Made by a program: the position numbers and the translations under genes
In this document: one piece after another, positions 7,252 to 13,802 of the stretch
How positions within the stretch are numbered: position 1 is the first letter of the stretch
How the letters are laid out: each line of letters opens with the position of its first letter
Notes under the pieces: model-generated
The model's input: the letters and a program-made list of their open reading frames with translations, nothing else
Databases searched by the model: none
Told to the model about the DNA's origin: nothing
Source: JAXLWB01 sp046328715
GTDB taxonomy: Bacteria > Chloroflexota > Anaerolineae > Caldilineales > Caldilineaceae
Assembly: GCA_046328715.1 (NCBI GenBank)
Contig: JAXLWB010000084.1
Span: forward strand, 1-18,535
DNA length: 18,535 nt
Direction of reading: 5' to 3'

Positions 7252-8208
7252 ATGGCTGAATCATATCATCCTCTGCGAATTTTTACAGGCTCTGCACACC
7301 CTTCATTGGCAAATGAAATCGCTGAACTACTCGGTGTACGATTGGGCAAATCAACAACAAGACAACTCCCCGACAGTGAAATTCATGTCCTCCTCGACGA
7401 TGTCGTGCGTGACCAAGATATCTTTTTTATCCAACCCTGCTCAGCACCAGTCAACGATAATTTGATGGAGCTTCTGCTCTATCTGGATGCTTTTCGCCGG
7501 GCCAGCGTACATAGTGTCAGTGTAGTCATGCCCTATTTCCCCTATGCCCGCCAGGAGCGGATGGCCCAAGGCAGAGAGGCGATCAGCGCCCGGCTGGTGG
7601 CTAACATGCTCGAAATGAATGGCGCACGGCGCGTCGTCTATGTCGACATTCACAACCGAGCCATTCAAGGCTTTTTCAACATCCCCGTCGATCCACTCTC
7701 TGGCTTGCAACTGCTAGCTGATTACTTCCGCAAGCCCGAGTTTGCCAATGCGGCGATTGTCAGCCCTGATGTGGGGCGCGCCAGCCTGGCAGGCAAGTAC
7801 GCTGAGTATTTAAACTTGCCATTGGTTGTGATGCACAAACGCCGAACCAGCTTCACCACAACCGAAGCAACCCATGTCGTTGGCGATATTGAAGGGCGCA
7901 CGCCGATCATTATCGACGACATTATGGCAGGTGGCAGTGTACTTAAACAGATCGATGCACTTTACGATCATGGTGCAACCGGCAAAGCCTATTTTGCTAT
8001 TACACACGGAGTCCTGTTACCAACCGCACTAAAACGCTTGGACGAAGATGAGCGTATCGGCAAGCTGGTGGTGACAAACACAGTTCCCGTTCCGCCCGAA
8101 AAGCATCACCCGAAATTGGAAGTAATTTCCATTGCCCCACTGCTGGCCGAGATCATCAATCGCATTTATCGCGCCCAAAGTATCTCGGATCAGTTAGTAT
8201 TGAGTTAA
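7252..8208 (+). CDS. prs: Ribose-phosphate pyrophosphokinase (PRPP synthase), divergent
   Basis: A 318-residue PRPP synthase homologue, expected to make PRPP from ribose-5-phosphate and ATP for purine, pyrimidine, His and Trp synthesis. It has the N-terminal phosphoribosyltransferase-like half with LPDSEI (39-44), the flexible loop FPYARQERM (96-104) then REAISARLVANML, a DIH metal/ATP element (132-134) with IQGFFNIPVD, SPDVG (171-175), KRR (196-198) and the PRPP loop IIIDDIMAGGSVL (219-231). Several catalytic spots differ from the usual sequence: Lys of ARQDRK is Met104, the residues after SPDVG are RASLAG rather than G-x-x-R-A, and the PRPP loop lacks the usual DTGGT. The start ATG 7252 is chosen because homology begins with LRIFTGSAHP at residue 8; no Shine-Dalgarno is visible. 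Confidence 0.85.
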   Translation: MAESYHPLRIFTGSAHPSLANEIAELLGVRLGKSTTRQLPDSEIHVLLDDVVRDQDIFFIQPCSAPVNDNLMELLLYLDAFRRASVHSVSVVMPYFPYARQERMAQGREAISARLVANMLEMNGARRVVYVDIHNRAIQGFFNIPVDPLSGLQLLADYFRKPEFANAAIVSPDVGRASLAGKYAEYLNLPLVVMHKRRTSFTTTEATHVVGDIEGRTPIIIDDIMAGGSVLKQIDALYDHGATGKAYFAITHGVLLPTALKRLDEDERIGKLVVTNTVPVPPEKHHPKLEVISIAPLLAEIINRIYRAQSISDQLVLS

Positions 8209-8367
8209 CCAGGGTTAATGGTTTAATATTCAAGCTTTGCAAACGTACAAGGAAGCAAACAGCTATTCTGCATCAGGTCTGAACTTGAGAGACATCACCG
8301 CCGAATCTCCCACTCTCCTCCGCTCTCTCAATCTCACCTGGATGACAGCATTCATGGAGGAAAATCT

Positions 8368-8790
8368 ATGTTTCGCCGAGCAAAAGTACCGGCGCTTGAT
8401 GAGTTGGGAGTAAATTTACCCCCGCAGACCAGTTTCAGCGGCGAATTGCGCACCAATGCGAACGTTCGAGTGGCTGGCTTGGTCCAGGGTGGAGTGATTG
8501 ATACAACTGGCAACGTTGTGATCTGTGCCACAGGCCGTGTTGATTGCACAATCCGGGCTAAAGTGGTCAGCATTCAGGGCACGTTTCGTGGGGTAATTCG
8601 TGCGGAACGGGTAGAATTGCTGAGCGGTAGTCTCGCCGAAGGCAAAATTCACGTAAAGAACTACTATACAGAACAAGGTGCGAATCTTCGGGCCACGGTT
8701 CTGCCTTTCGAGGGAGAGCCAGTTCAACCAGGACGCAGCACCCCACCGGAAAGAAGTATTCCTGTTGTTCAGGGAAGCATCGCAATGTAA
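8368..8790 (+). CDS. Bactofilin-family polymer-forming cytoskeletal protein
   Basis: A 140-residue bactofilin (DUF583). The central part (about 20-115) is a run of short beta-helix strands with regular valines and glycines: GELRTNANVRVAGLVQGGVI, then GNVVICATGRVDCTIRAKVVSI, GTFRGVIRAERVEL and GSLAEGKIHVKNYY. Flexible Pro/Arg-rich ends flank it, as is usual for bactofilins. Members polymerise into filaments without nucleotide and act in cell shape or in positioning envelope enzymes; no membrane segment is seen here. GGAGG lies about 9 nt before the ATG at 8368. An 88-bp gap with a hairpin separates it from the Tpx gene on the same strand. Confidence 0.88.
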   Translation: MFRRAKVPALDELGVNLPPQTSFSGELRTNANVRVAGLVQGGVIDTTGNVVICATGRVDCTIRAKVVSIQGTFRGVIRAERVELLSGSLAEGKIHVKNYYTEQGANLRATVLPFEGEPVQPGRSTPPERSIPVVQGSIAM

Positions 8791-8803
8791 AGAAAAAGCA
8801 GAG

Positions 8804-8854
8804 GGCAAGGTGCAAGTTGCAAAACCAGTATCACCGTGCAACTCGACTCTTGCC
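8804..8854. repeat. Imperfect intercistronic hairpin between bactofilin and tpx
   Basis: Left arm 8804-8821 contains GGTGCAAG and GTTGCA; right arm 8837-8854 is its reverse complement at 14 of 18 positions, with perfect TTGCA/TGCAA and GGCAAG/CTTGCC ends. The loop is 15 nt. It lies 14 bp after the bactofilin stop and 24 bp before the tpx start. It may limit read-through or protect the upstream mRNA. Confidence 0.4.
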
Positions 8855-8878
8855 TCCTGCAACCGTACAAGGAACTGT

Positions 8879-9391
8879 ATGAGCAATAATACGATGGAAT
8901 TCCGCAGTCGACAATTGGACGTAGTAGGTACGCATTTATCGCCTGGTATGAAGGCACCAGAAGTGACTCTTTCCAATGGCTTTGCCTCTAAGGTCGATTT
9001 GTTGGGCAGCACTGCTGGTAAGGTGCGCGTGATCAGCGTCATCCCCAGCATCGACACCGGCGTCTGTGATGCCCAAACGCGCAGAATGAATGTCGAAGCC
9101 TCCAACTTGGGCGAACAAGTAGTGGTGGTAACCATCAGCGTGGATCTGCCGCCTGCACAAAAACGCTGGTGCGGTGCAGCCGGTGTAGACCGTGTCGTGA
9201 TGCTTTCAGATTACGTTGACATGGCCTTTGGTGACGCTTACGGGACCCATGTGCAAGAATTGCGCATTGAGCAACGAGCGCTCTTTGTCGTAGATGCCAA
9301 TGAAACCGTGTGCTACGCTGAATATGTACCCGCCATCGGCCAACATCCGAACTACGACGCCGCTTTGGAGTGTGTAAAACAATTGGTGTAA
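8879..9391 (+). CDS. tpx: Thiol peroxidase Tpx (atypical 2-Cys peroxiredoxin)
   Basis: A 170-residue Tpx, a thioredoxin-dependent peroxidase that reduces H2O2 and alkyl hydroperoxides. The peroxidatic motif PSIDTGVC (Pro-x-x-x-Thr-x-x-Cys) gives Cys63. The resolving Cys98 is in DLPPAQKRWCGAAG, 35 residues later, which is the Tpx-specific spacing for an intramolecular disulfide. ARG-type support follows in QTRRMN (67-71), and the C-terminus is normal. Canonical Tpx has Pro before the Val-Cys (TPVC); here it is Gly. AAGGA lies 5 nt before the ATG at 8879. A frame open further upstream runs through the bactofilin gene and the hairpin and is not used. plsY starts 12 bp after its stop. Confidence 0.93.
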   Translation: MSNNTMEFRSRQLDVVGTHLSPGMKAPEVTLSNGFASKVDLLGSTAGKVRVISVIPSIDTGVCDAQTRRMNVEASNLGEQVVVVTISVDLPPAQKRWCGAAGVDRVVMLSDYVDMAFGDAYGTHVQELRIEQRALFVVDANETVCYAEYVPAIGQHPNYDAALECVKQLV

Positions 9392-9403
9392 AATCTTAAG
9401 ACT

Positions 9404-10069
9404 ATGATCTGGCTAACCGTTCCTATTGCAGCCCTTGTAGGGTATATACTCGGCTCGATTCCCGTAGGTTTGTGGGTGTGCCGACTCTATGGCGTTGACA
9501 TTCGTACCGTTGGTAGCGGACGAACCGGTGGCACCAATGCCTGGCGTGCAGCCGGGCTCAAGGCTGCCGTCCCCACCATTCTGGGGGACGCGTTGAAAGG
9601 CGCTATCGCCATTTGGTTGGTGCGTTGGGCCTACACTGCGTTTTTCCCGGAGCCAGATGTCATGAGTATCGACGTGGCAACGCAACGTATGATAGCTTTG
9701 CAATGGTCGGCTGCCCTGGCGGGTGGAGCTGCGATCATTGGTCACAACTGGTCGTTCTTGAATGGCTTCAAAGGGGGGGCGGGGGGTATCACCTCGGCGG
9801 CCACCACCCTGGCGCTCTATCCTCTAGTCGGCGGCATGGTCGTGATCATCGGCGCTTTTATGATTTGGTGGTCACGCATTGCGTCGATTGGCACCTTTGC
9901 TGTCGGCGTGAGTGCCTTCGCTTGTTTTGTCATTCTAGCCGGTAATGATCAGGCACCTTGGGCGTATGCGGTCTATGGTGCGATCGCCCTCTTGGCGGTG
10001 ATGATTGCATTGCGCCCAAACCGCGCCAAGGTCAAAGAACAGCAAGAACGCATTATTACCCTGTGGTAA
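9404..10069 (+). CDS. plsY: Glycerol-3-phosphate acyltransferase PlsY
   Basis: A 221-residue polytopic membrane enzyme that transfers acyl from acyl-phosphate to glycerol-3-phosphate, the first step of phospholipid synthesis. The three cytoplasmic PlsY motifs are recognisable: GSIPVG (17-22), GSGRTGGTNAWRAAG (37-51) with GDALKG (61-66), and GHNWSFLNGFKGGAGG (113-128). Hydrophobic helices alternate with these. Two positions differ from the usual pattern: GSGN-x-GATN reads GSGRTGGTN, and FKGGKG reads FKGGAG. The 9774-9786 G-rich run stays in frame. TAAAAT at 9389-9394 lies 9 bp before the ATG, overlapping the end of tpx, so an internal promoter with a very short leader is possible. Specificity for acyl-phosphate is assumed from the family. 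Confidence 0.88.
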   Translation: MIWLTVPIAALVGYILGSIPVGLWVCRLYGVDIRTVGSGRTGGTNAWRAAGLKAAVPTILGDALKGAIAIWLVRWAYTAFFPEPDVMSIDVATQRMIALQWSAALAGGAAIIGHNWSFLNGFKGGAGGITSAATTLALYPLVGGMVVIIGAFMIWWSRIASIGTFAVGVSAFACFVILAGNDQAPWAYAVYGAIALLAVMIALRPNRAKVKEQQERIITLW

Positions 10070-10123
10070 AAGAATTCGCTTCTGGTTTCTTCACTTCGAT
10101 TTGTCCAACTTGCTTCAACAAAT

Positions 10124-10149
10124 TCAGGTAATGAACGTTCATTGCCTGA
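10124..10149. terminator. 26-bp near-perfect palindrome after plsY
   Basis: TCAGGTAATGAAC meets GTTCATTGCCTGA with one non-complementary pair (T/G, a wobble in RNA on the plus strand). There is no loop: the dyad is centred on CG at 10136-10137. It lies 54 bp after the plsY stop. It could end the prs-bactofilin-tpx-plsY block or bind a dimeric regulator. Confidence 0.45.
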
Positions 10150-10206
10150 GTTCATTTTATGCGCGCCTCACCTCACATTTGCTACTTTACAAATCGTATT
10201 CTTCCA

Positions 10207-10310
10207 AATTTGTCATTCTGAGCGATTGCTTTTTCGAGCGAAGAATCTTGTGGGAAGACCGAACAAGATTCTTCGTCGCAAACAACCGCTCCTCAGAATG
10301 AGAGATTTGT
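10207..10310. repeat. REP/MITE-like palindrome (TTTGTCATTCTGAG type)
   Basis: Two nested pairs of arms are perfect. CATTCTGAG (10214-10222) pairs with CTCAGAATG (10292-10300), and a 13-bp arm CGAAGAATCTTGT (10239-10251) pairs with 10263-10275 around an 11-nt loop. The 16-nt stretches between them are equal in length but not complementary, so the hairpin has a symmetrical internal loop. This resembles dispersed repeats I know from several bacterial phyla. No coding capacity. Confidence 0.65.
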
Positions 10311-10682
10311 CTTGTTCCAAGAAATACCATTTAATGTGTGTTGACATCCACAAATCCTTCTTCAGGTTTCCCCCTTACAAATTTCCACACGACTCACAAA
10401 ATAATTTTCAATAAAATTCATCAAACTAACACTAATAATCGGAACCACCTTAATTTCGTAATCGTTAATTAAGTGGCAGTCATTGGTTGACTGAATCGCG
10501 AACAAAGCAGTCCGGTCTCGTTCCCCAGCGGCTCCAGTCGGGCATTCCATTCCGCCCGATTGCGTTACCAGGGACTTAGATACGGTGGTACAAAATAGCT
10601 AATTTGCACCAGTTTGTGCCAACCCGCATGTAGGTTCCTTGCAACTTACCAAGCAAGATCCATTCAAAGGAGAAAGATTCTG

Positions 10683-11303
10683 ATGCGCAAGTACGTCGTA
10701 GAGTTCATTGGTACATTTTTTCTTGTGCTGACCATCTGCCTCACTGTCATCCCTGGCAATGCTGGCGTCATTCCGCCGTTGGCGATTGGCGCGGCCTTAA
10801 TGGTGATGATCTTCGCAGGAGGGCACATCTCTGGTGCGCACTACAACCCCGCCGTCACCCTGGCCGTGACGCTGCGAGGGCGTTGTTCAAGCGCCGATGC
10901 GCCATTATACATGATTGCACAAGTGTTGGGTGCAGCCGTTGCCGCCTTTGTTGCTCGCTTTCTTGTAGGCGGTGGGACGACAGGCACACTCGATGTGTCG
11001 AAATCCCTGGTGGCAGAGTTTCTTTTTACCTTCGCCTTGGCCTATGTGGTTCTCAATGTGGCTACAGCAAAAGGAACCAATGGCAATTCATTTTATGGAT
11101 TAGCGATTGGCATTACAGTCATGGTCGGGGCATTTGCCGTTGGTGGCATCTCGGGCGGGGCCTTTAATCCTGCTGTAGCAATCGGTGCTTCCTTGGCAGG
11201 TTTGATCGGTTGGGGCAGTGTGTGGATTCACCTGGTGGCAGATTTTGTAGGCGGATCGGTTGCTGCGTGGGTCTTTACTATGCTCAATCCTGAGGACAAA
11301 TAG
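10683..11303 (+). CDS. Aquaporin/MIP-family channel with atypical selectivity filter
   Basis: A 206-residue six-helix channel. Both pore-helix motifs are present: GAHYNPAVTLAV (about 55-66) and SGGAFNPAVAIG in the C-terminal half; the N-terminus EFIGTFFLVL is typical of the MIP family. The Arg that normally follows the second NPA is replaced by Val (NPAV). Hand alignment to AqpZ puts Ile, Ala and Gly where AqpZ has Phe43, His174 and Thr183. The constriction should therefore be wide and uncharged, so transport of larger neutral solutes is more likely than strict water selectivity (inference). Length is short for the family (about 230) because loops are short. AAGGAG (10667-10672) with 10-nt spacing supports ATG 10683. 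A hairpin follows the stop. Confidence 0.88.
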   Translation: MRKYVVEFIGTFFLVLTICLTVIPGNAGVIPPLAIGAALMVMIFAGGHISGAHYNPAVTLAVTLRGRCSSADAPLYMIAQVLGAAVAAFVARFLVGGGTTGTLDVSKSLVAEFLFTFALAYVVLNVATAKGTNGNSFYGLAIGITVMVGAFAVGGISGGAFNPAVAIGASLAGLIGWGSVWIHLVADFVGGSVAAWVFTMLNPEDK

Positions 11304-11319
11304 TACGTACCCACCCTAA

Positions 11320-11340
11320 CCCTCTCATGCCAAGAGAGGG
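11320..11340 (+). terminator. Hairpin after aquaporin gene
   Basis: CCCTCTC (11320-11326) and GAGAGGG (11334-11340) form a perfect 7-bp stem with a 7-nt loop, 16 bp after the stop. No T-run follows on the plus strand. Confidence 0.4.
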
Positions 11341-11440
11341 CATTGTCACAAGAAAGATTCAGTTTGGTGGACAGAAGATAAAATATAATCCGTTCTTCAC
11401 TGTTTGCTTCTGCTAGCAGGAAGTAGTTACGATGATCGTG

Positions 11441-11480
11441 AGACAGTAGGAAAGTTTTACTGCTTTATTTCCTACTGTCT
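11441..11480. terminator. Strong hairpin, bidirectional terminator between aquaporin and ABC permease
   Basis: AGACAGTAGGAAA (11441-11453) is the exact reverse complement of 11468-11480, with a 14-nt loop. It is followed by TATTTCTTTA on the plus strand. It sits between two convergent genes, 17 bp after the permease stop on the minus strand, so it can end both transcripts. Confidence 0.65.
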
Positions 11481-11497
11481 TATTTCTTTATCTCGTT

Positions 11498-12427
11498 TTA
11501 GCGCACATAGACCCGCTGTAATCTCCGTTCCATCACCCGCAGCAGCCGTGTGAGCAGCACGACAATCGTCAGATAGACAAAGGCCAATAAAGTCAAGGTT
11601 TGCATATAAAGGAAGTTGCCACTGGCAACCAACTTGGCAAGCTGAGTCATATCCTGTACACCCAACACCGACGCCAGCGACGAGTCCTTAACCATCGAAA
11701 TAAAATCATTGCCTAAAGCCGGCAACACACGGCGAATCGCCTGAGGCAAGATCACATAACGCATCATCTGGAAGTAACTCAGCCCCAAAGCACGCCCCGC
11801 TTCGTACTGTCCCCGCTCGATCGATTGAATGCCAGCGCGAAAGACCTCGGCCTCAAAGGCAGCATAGCCCAACCCCAGTGCAATCATAGCCCGCCACTGA
11901 TTGGCAATTGTGGTCACCGTGCGGAAGGGAGCGCTCATCAAGCCAGTCTGGTAGAAGAGCAGATTGCCAACTGAGACAAAAATGTTAGCAATTGCCGCAA
12001 AGAAAGGCGTGATAGGCGGTGCCAGCACAAACGCCACATAGAGCAACAGCACCAGCATCGGCACACCACGGATAATTTCGACATAAAAGGAGGCCACATT
12101 GTAAAGAAAGGGGTTGCTCGATGTGCGCATCAAACCTAGCAAGAGTCCAAGCATCATTGCGATCAAATAACCAAAAATCGCAATCGTGAGCGTAATGACG
12201 ATACCCTTGAAGGCAAGTTGTCCAAACCGCAGATCCTCTGGAGTCTGGCCGAGCAGAAACCAAAACGAACTACGTGTCTCCGCATCGGTAAGAACCAAAT
12301 AGACTAAGTAGATCACTAAGCCAATCGCTGCGATCAACCACCAGGGCCATTCGCCAGGCTTACTCAAAAATGAGGCTGAAGTCACAGATTTGGCACTGGC
12401 AGATGAAGTTGTCGATTTTGCCGACAT
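11498..12427 (-). CDS. Polar amino-acid ABC transporter permease (HisM/GlnP type)
   Basis: A 309-residue membrane subunit. A Ser/Thr/Ala-rich cytoplasmic start (1-28) leads to a helix (about 29-47). A larger block follows with the family segment VEIIRGVPMLVLLLY (116-130) and the EAA loop GQYEAGRALGL (206-216) that contacts the ATPase. Helices continue to the C-terminus, which ends in basic residues. The EIIRG-P and EAA signatures identify the polar amino-acid uptake (His/Glu/Gln/Cys) permease family. An AAGGAG 6-7 nt upstream on the minus strand supports ATG 12427. It follows the binding-protein gene on the same strand with a 120-bp gap containing a long hairpin. No ATP-binding subunit follows; the next gene is convergent. 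Confidence 0.92.
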   Translation of the reverse strand: MSAKSTTSSASAKSVTSASFLSKPGEWPWWLIAAIGLVIYLVYLVLTDAETRSSFWFLLGQTPEDLRFGQLAFKGIVITLTIAIFGYLIAMMLGLLLGLMRTSSNPFLYNVASFYVEIIRGVPMLVLLLYVAFVLAPPITPFFAAIANIFVSVGNLLFYQTGLMSAPFRTVTTIANQWRAMIALGLGYAAFEAEVFRAGIQSIERGQYEAGRALGLSYFQMMRYVILPQAIRRVLPALGNDFISMVKDSSLASVLGVQDMTQLAKLVASGNFLYMQTLTLLAFVYLTIVVLLTRLLRVMERRLQRVYVR

Positions 12428-12451
12428 CGATTACTCCTTCAATTTAATTAG

Positions 12452-12513
12452 GAGGGGTGAGAGGTGAGGGGATGAAGTCAAAACTTCAACTTACCCCTCA
12501 CTCCTCACCCCTC
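12452..12513 (-). repeat. Long intercistronic hairpin between binding-protein and permease genes
   Basis: The 20-nt arms 12452-12471 and 12494-12513 are reverse complements at 18 of 20 positions. An inner 6-bp hairpin TGAAGT-CAAA-ACTTCA (12473-12488) caps them. The arms are made of repeated GAGGGGTGA/GAGGTGA units. It is 34 bp after the binding-protein stop and 24 bp before the permease start on the minus strand. It resembles the REP position in malE-malF: a stable stem that protects the upstream mRNA and lowers downstream expression (inference). Confidence 0.6.
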
Positions 12514-12547
12514 TTTTCCGCACAAACTGGAAACAACCGTGATTCAA

Positions 12548-13435
12548 CTACTTACTTTGAAACCACTTGGCATAAATCTCATCCAGTTTGCCATCCGACT
12601 TCATTGACTCCAGCGCGCCATCGATCACCTGCTTCAGTGGGCTGCCCTTGCCAAAGACAAAGCCCAATTCTTCCACCTTAATGGCATCGCCCGTCATTTT
12701 CACCTTGTCTGGATTCGCACCAACATAGCCAAGGCCCGAAACATTGTCGATCATGACAGCATCGACATCGCCAGCCATCAGCGCCTGTACGGCTGGGCCG
12801 AACTGATCAAAAGCGACGATGCGATCCTTGTTGCCGAGCATTTCAGCGGCAGCGTCGTAGTTGGTGGTACCGATTTGGGTTCCAATCTTGAGTTCAGCGT
12901 TGGCAACAAACTCCTTGGCATTGGTAAAGCGAGTCTCATCTTTGCGTACGAGCAACATCTGCTCGGAACGGATGTAGGGAATAGAGAAGTCGACATGCTC
13001 AGCACGCTCTGGCGTGATCGTGATACCATCGGCGGCCACATCGAATGTTTCCATGGCACCGCTGCCACCCATGATCGCAACCATTGCATCCCAACTGGTC
13101 TCGATAAATTCGGTCTTGCAGTTGCTGCGGGTGCAGATTTCAGCAAAAATATCGTAGTCGTAACCAACTGCCTTTTTGCTATCGGGATCAATATAGTTGA
13201 AGGGCTGGTAGGCATTTTCAACTGCGATGCGCAGGGTACAGCCGCCCAGGTCAAACTTGCCATCGGTTGCGGCAATATCCACCTGGTTACAAGTTTTGCC
13301 GTCGTTGGACGCTGCCGAGCCACTGCTAGCGGCAGGCGCAGCGCTACCACCGGCTGGTGCGTTCACGGGAGCGCAGGCAGCCAACGCCAGTACTGCAAGA
13401 AGAGAAAGCACAAACGTAAGTTTGCGTATTTTCAT
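12548..13435 (-). CDS. Polar amino-acid ABC transporter substrate-binding lipoprotein
   Basis: A 295-residue type II periplasmic-binding-protein fold. The N-terminus MKIRKLTFVLSLLAVLALAAC is a lipoprotein signal with lipobox LAAC, so Cys21 is the lipidated residue. An Ala/Ser/Gly-rich linker (about 22-48) precedes the binding domain. Binding-domain landmarks are LRIAVENAYQPFNY, GYDYDIFAEI, DVAADGITITPERAEHVDFS with the ligand-carboxylate Arg, and a C-terminal KSDGKLDEIYAKW. These are typical of polar amino-acid binding proteins; the exact ligand is not readable. GGAGG lies 6 nt before ATG 13435 on the minus strand, so the ATG 5 codons earlier is rejected. The leader holds a 90-bp inverted-repeat element ending 27 bp upstream of the ATG. 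Confidence 0.92.
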   Translation of the reverse strand: MKIRKLTFVLSLLAVLALAACAPVNAPAGGSAAPAASSGSAASNDGKTCNQVDIAATDGKFDLGGCTLRIAVENAYQPFNYIDPDSKKAVGYDYDIFAEICTRSNCKTEFIETSWDAMVAIMGGSGAMETFDVAADGITITPERAEHVDFSIPYIRSEQMLLVRKDETRFTNAKEFVANAELKIGTQIGTTNYDAAAEMLGNKDRIVAFDQFGPAVQALMAGDVDAVMIDNVSGLGYVGANPDKVKMTGDAIKVEELGFVFGKGSPLKQVIDGALESMKSDGKLDEIYAKWFQSK

Positions 13436-13802
13436 TGGTTCCTCCATCAAATTGATTGTTTGTACCTATTCAGTCGCTCCGTAGATAACCTTCAAGAGAA
13501 CAGATTGCTTTGGCTAGTTTCTGCTCGAAAGTGGATCGGCTGAATAGGTACGATTGTTGATGATAATCGTTGATGCAACGGCCATTGCAAAAATAAGTGG
13601 TCCAATTTCAACGCTTTTTGTAATGGCTTAAGCGATTTCATTGGAATAGTTTTTATTTTGAAATCGCCGACGTAGAATATCCTTGGTTATACCAAAAATT
13701 GATTGAATTCGCAATTCAGTTTACCTAACTTCGCCATTAGCAGTCAGTTTGCACAATAACTTGCAGCTTCAGGCTGGCTGCCTGCAACCAAGAGGATGAT
13801 TC
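13436..13802. other. Divergent intergenic region with several dyads
   Basis: Contains the leader of the binding-protein gene (minus strand) and the promoter of the LLM oxidoreductase (plus strand). Besides the listed 90-bp element, GCGATTTCA (13632-13640) pairs exactly with TGAAATCGC (13659-13667) over an 18-nt AT-rich loop. TGAATT and AATTCA flank CGC near 13703-13717. TTGCAG and CTGCAA enclose a GC-rich loop just before the Shine-Dalgarno of the plus-strand gene (about 13760-13786). No coding frame is supported. Confidence 0.4.
13462..13551 (-). repeat. 90-bp inverted-repeat element in the leader of the ABC lipoprotein gene
   Basis: GTACCTATTCAG (13462-13473) is the exact reverse complement of 13540-13551; with three further bases the arms reach 15 bp including one wobble. 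They enclose 60 nt. On the minus strand the interior can form GAGCAGA/UCUGUUC around a 15-nt loop. GATTGTT occurs directly outside both ends (one extra T on the left), like a 7-bp target duplication. It is either a structured mRNA leader or a small MITE-like insertion. Confidence 0.5.

Larger units (their letters stand above)
10070..10682. other. 613-bp intergenic region rich in palindromes
   Basis: No convincing coding frame. Besides the two separately listed repeats, CCACCTTAATT (10445-10455) pairs with AATTAAGTGG across a short loop with one bulge. CAGTCA and TGACTG enclose a 5-nt loop near 10476-10492. TCGGGC and GCCCGA enclose a 10-nt loop near 10537-10560. Near 10588-10611 GGTACAAA faces TTTGCACC with one mismatch. 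The last two lie in the likely aquaporin promoter and leader and could be regulatory sites or RNA structure. Confidence 0.4.

Noticed and set aside
8416..9135. 239-codon minus-strand frame over bactofilin and tpx
   Set aside because: It is antisense to two recognisable genes and crosses an intergenic hairpin; its translation shows no domain.
9774..9786. G-rich run as a possible frameshift in plsY
   Set aside because: The reading frame stays continuous and the PlsY motif FKGG and following helices are in one frame.
10005..10414. Open frames in the intergenic region after plsY
   Set aside because: They run through the REP-like palindromes, have no ribosome-binding site and no recognisable protein.
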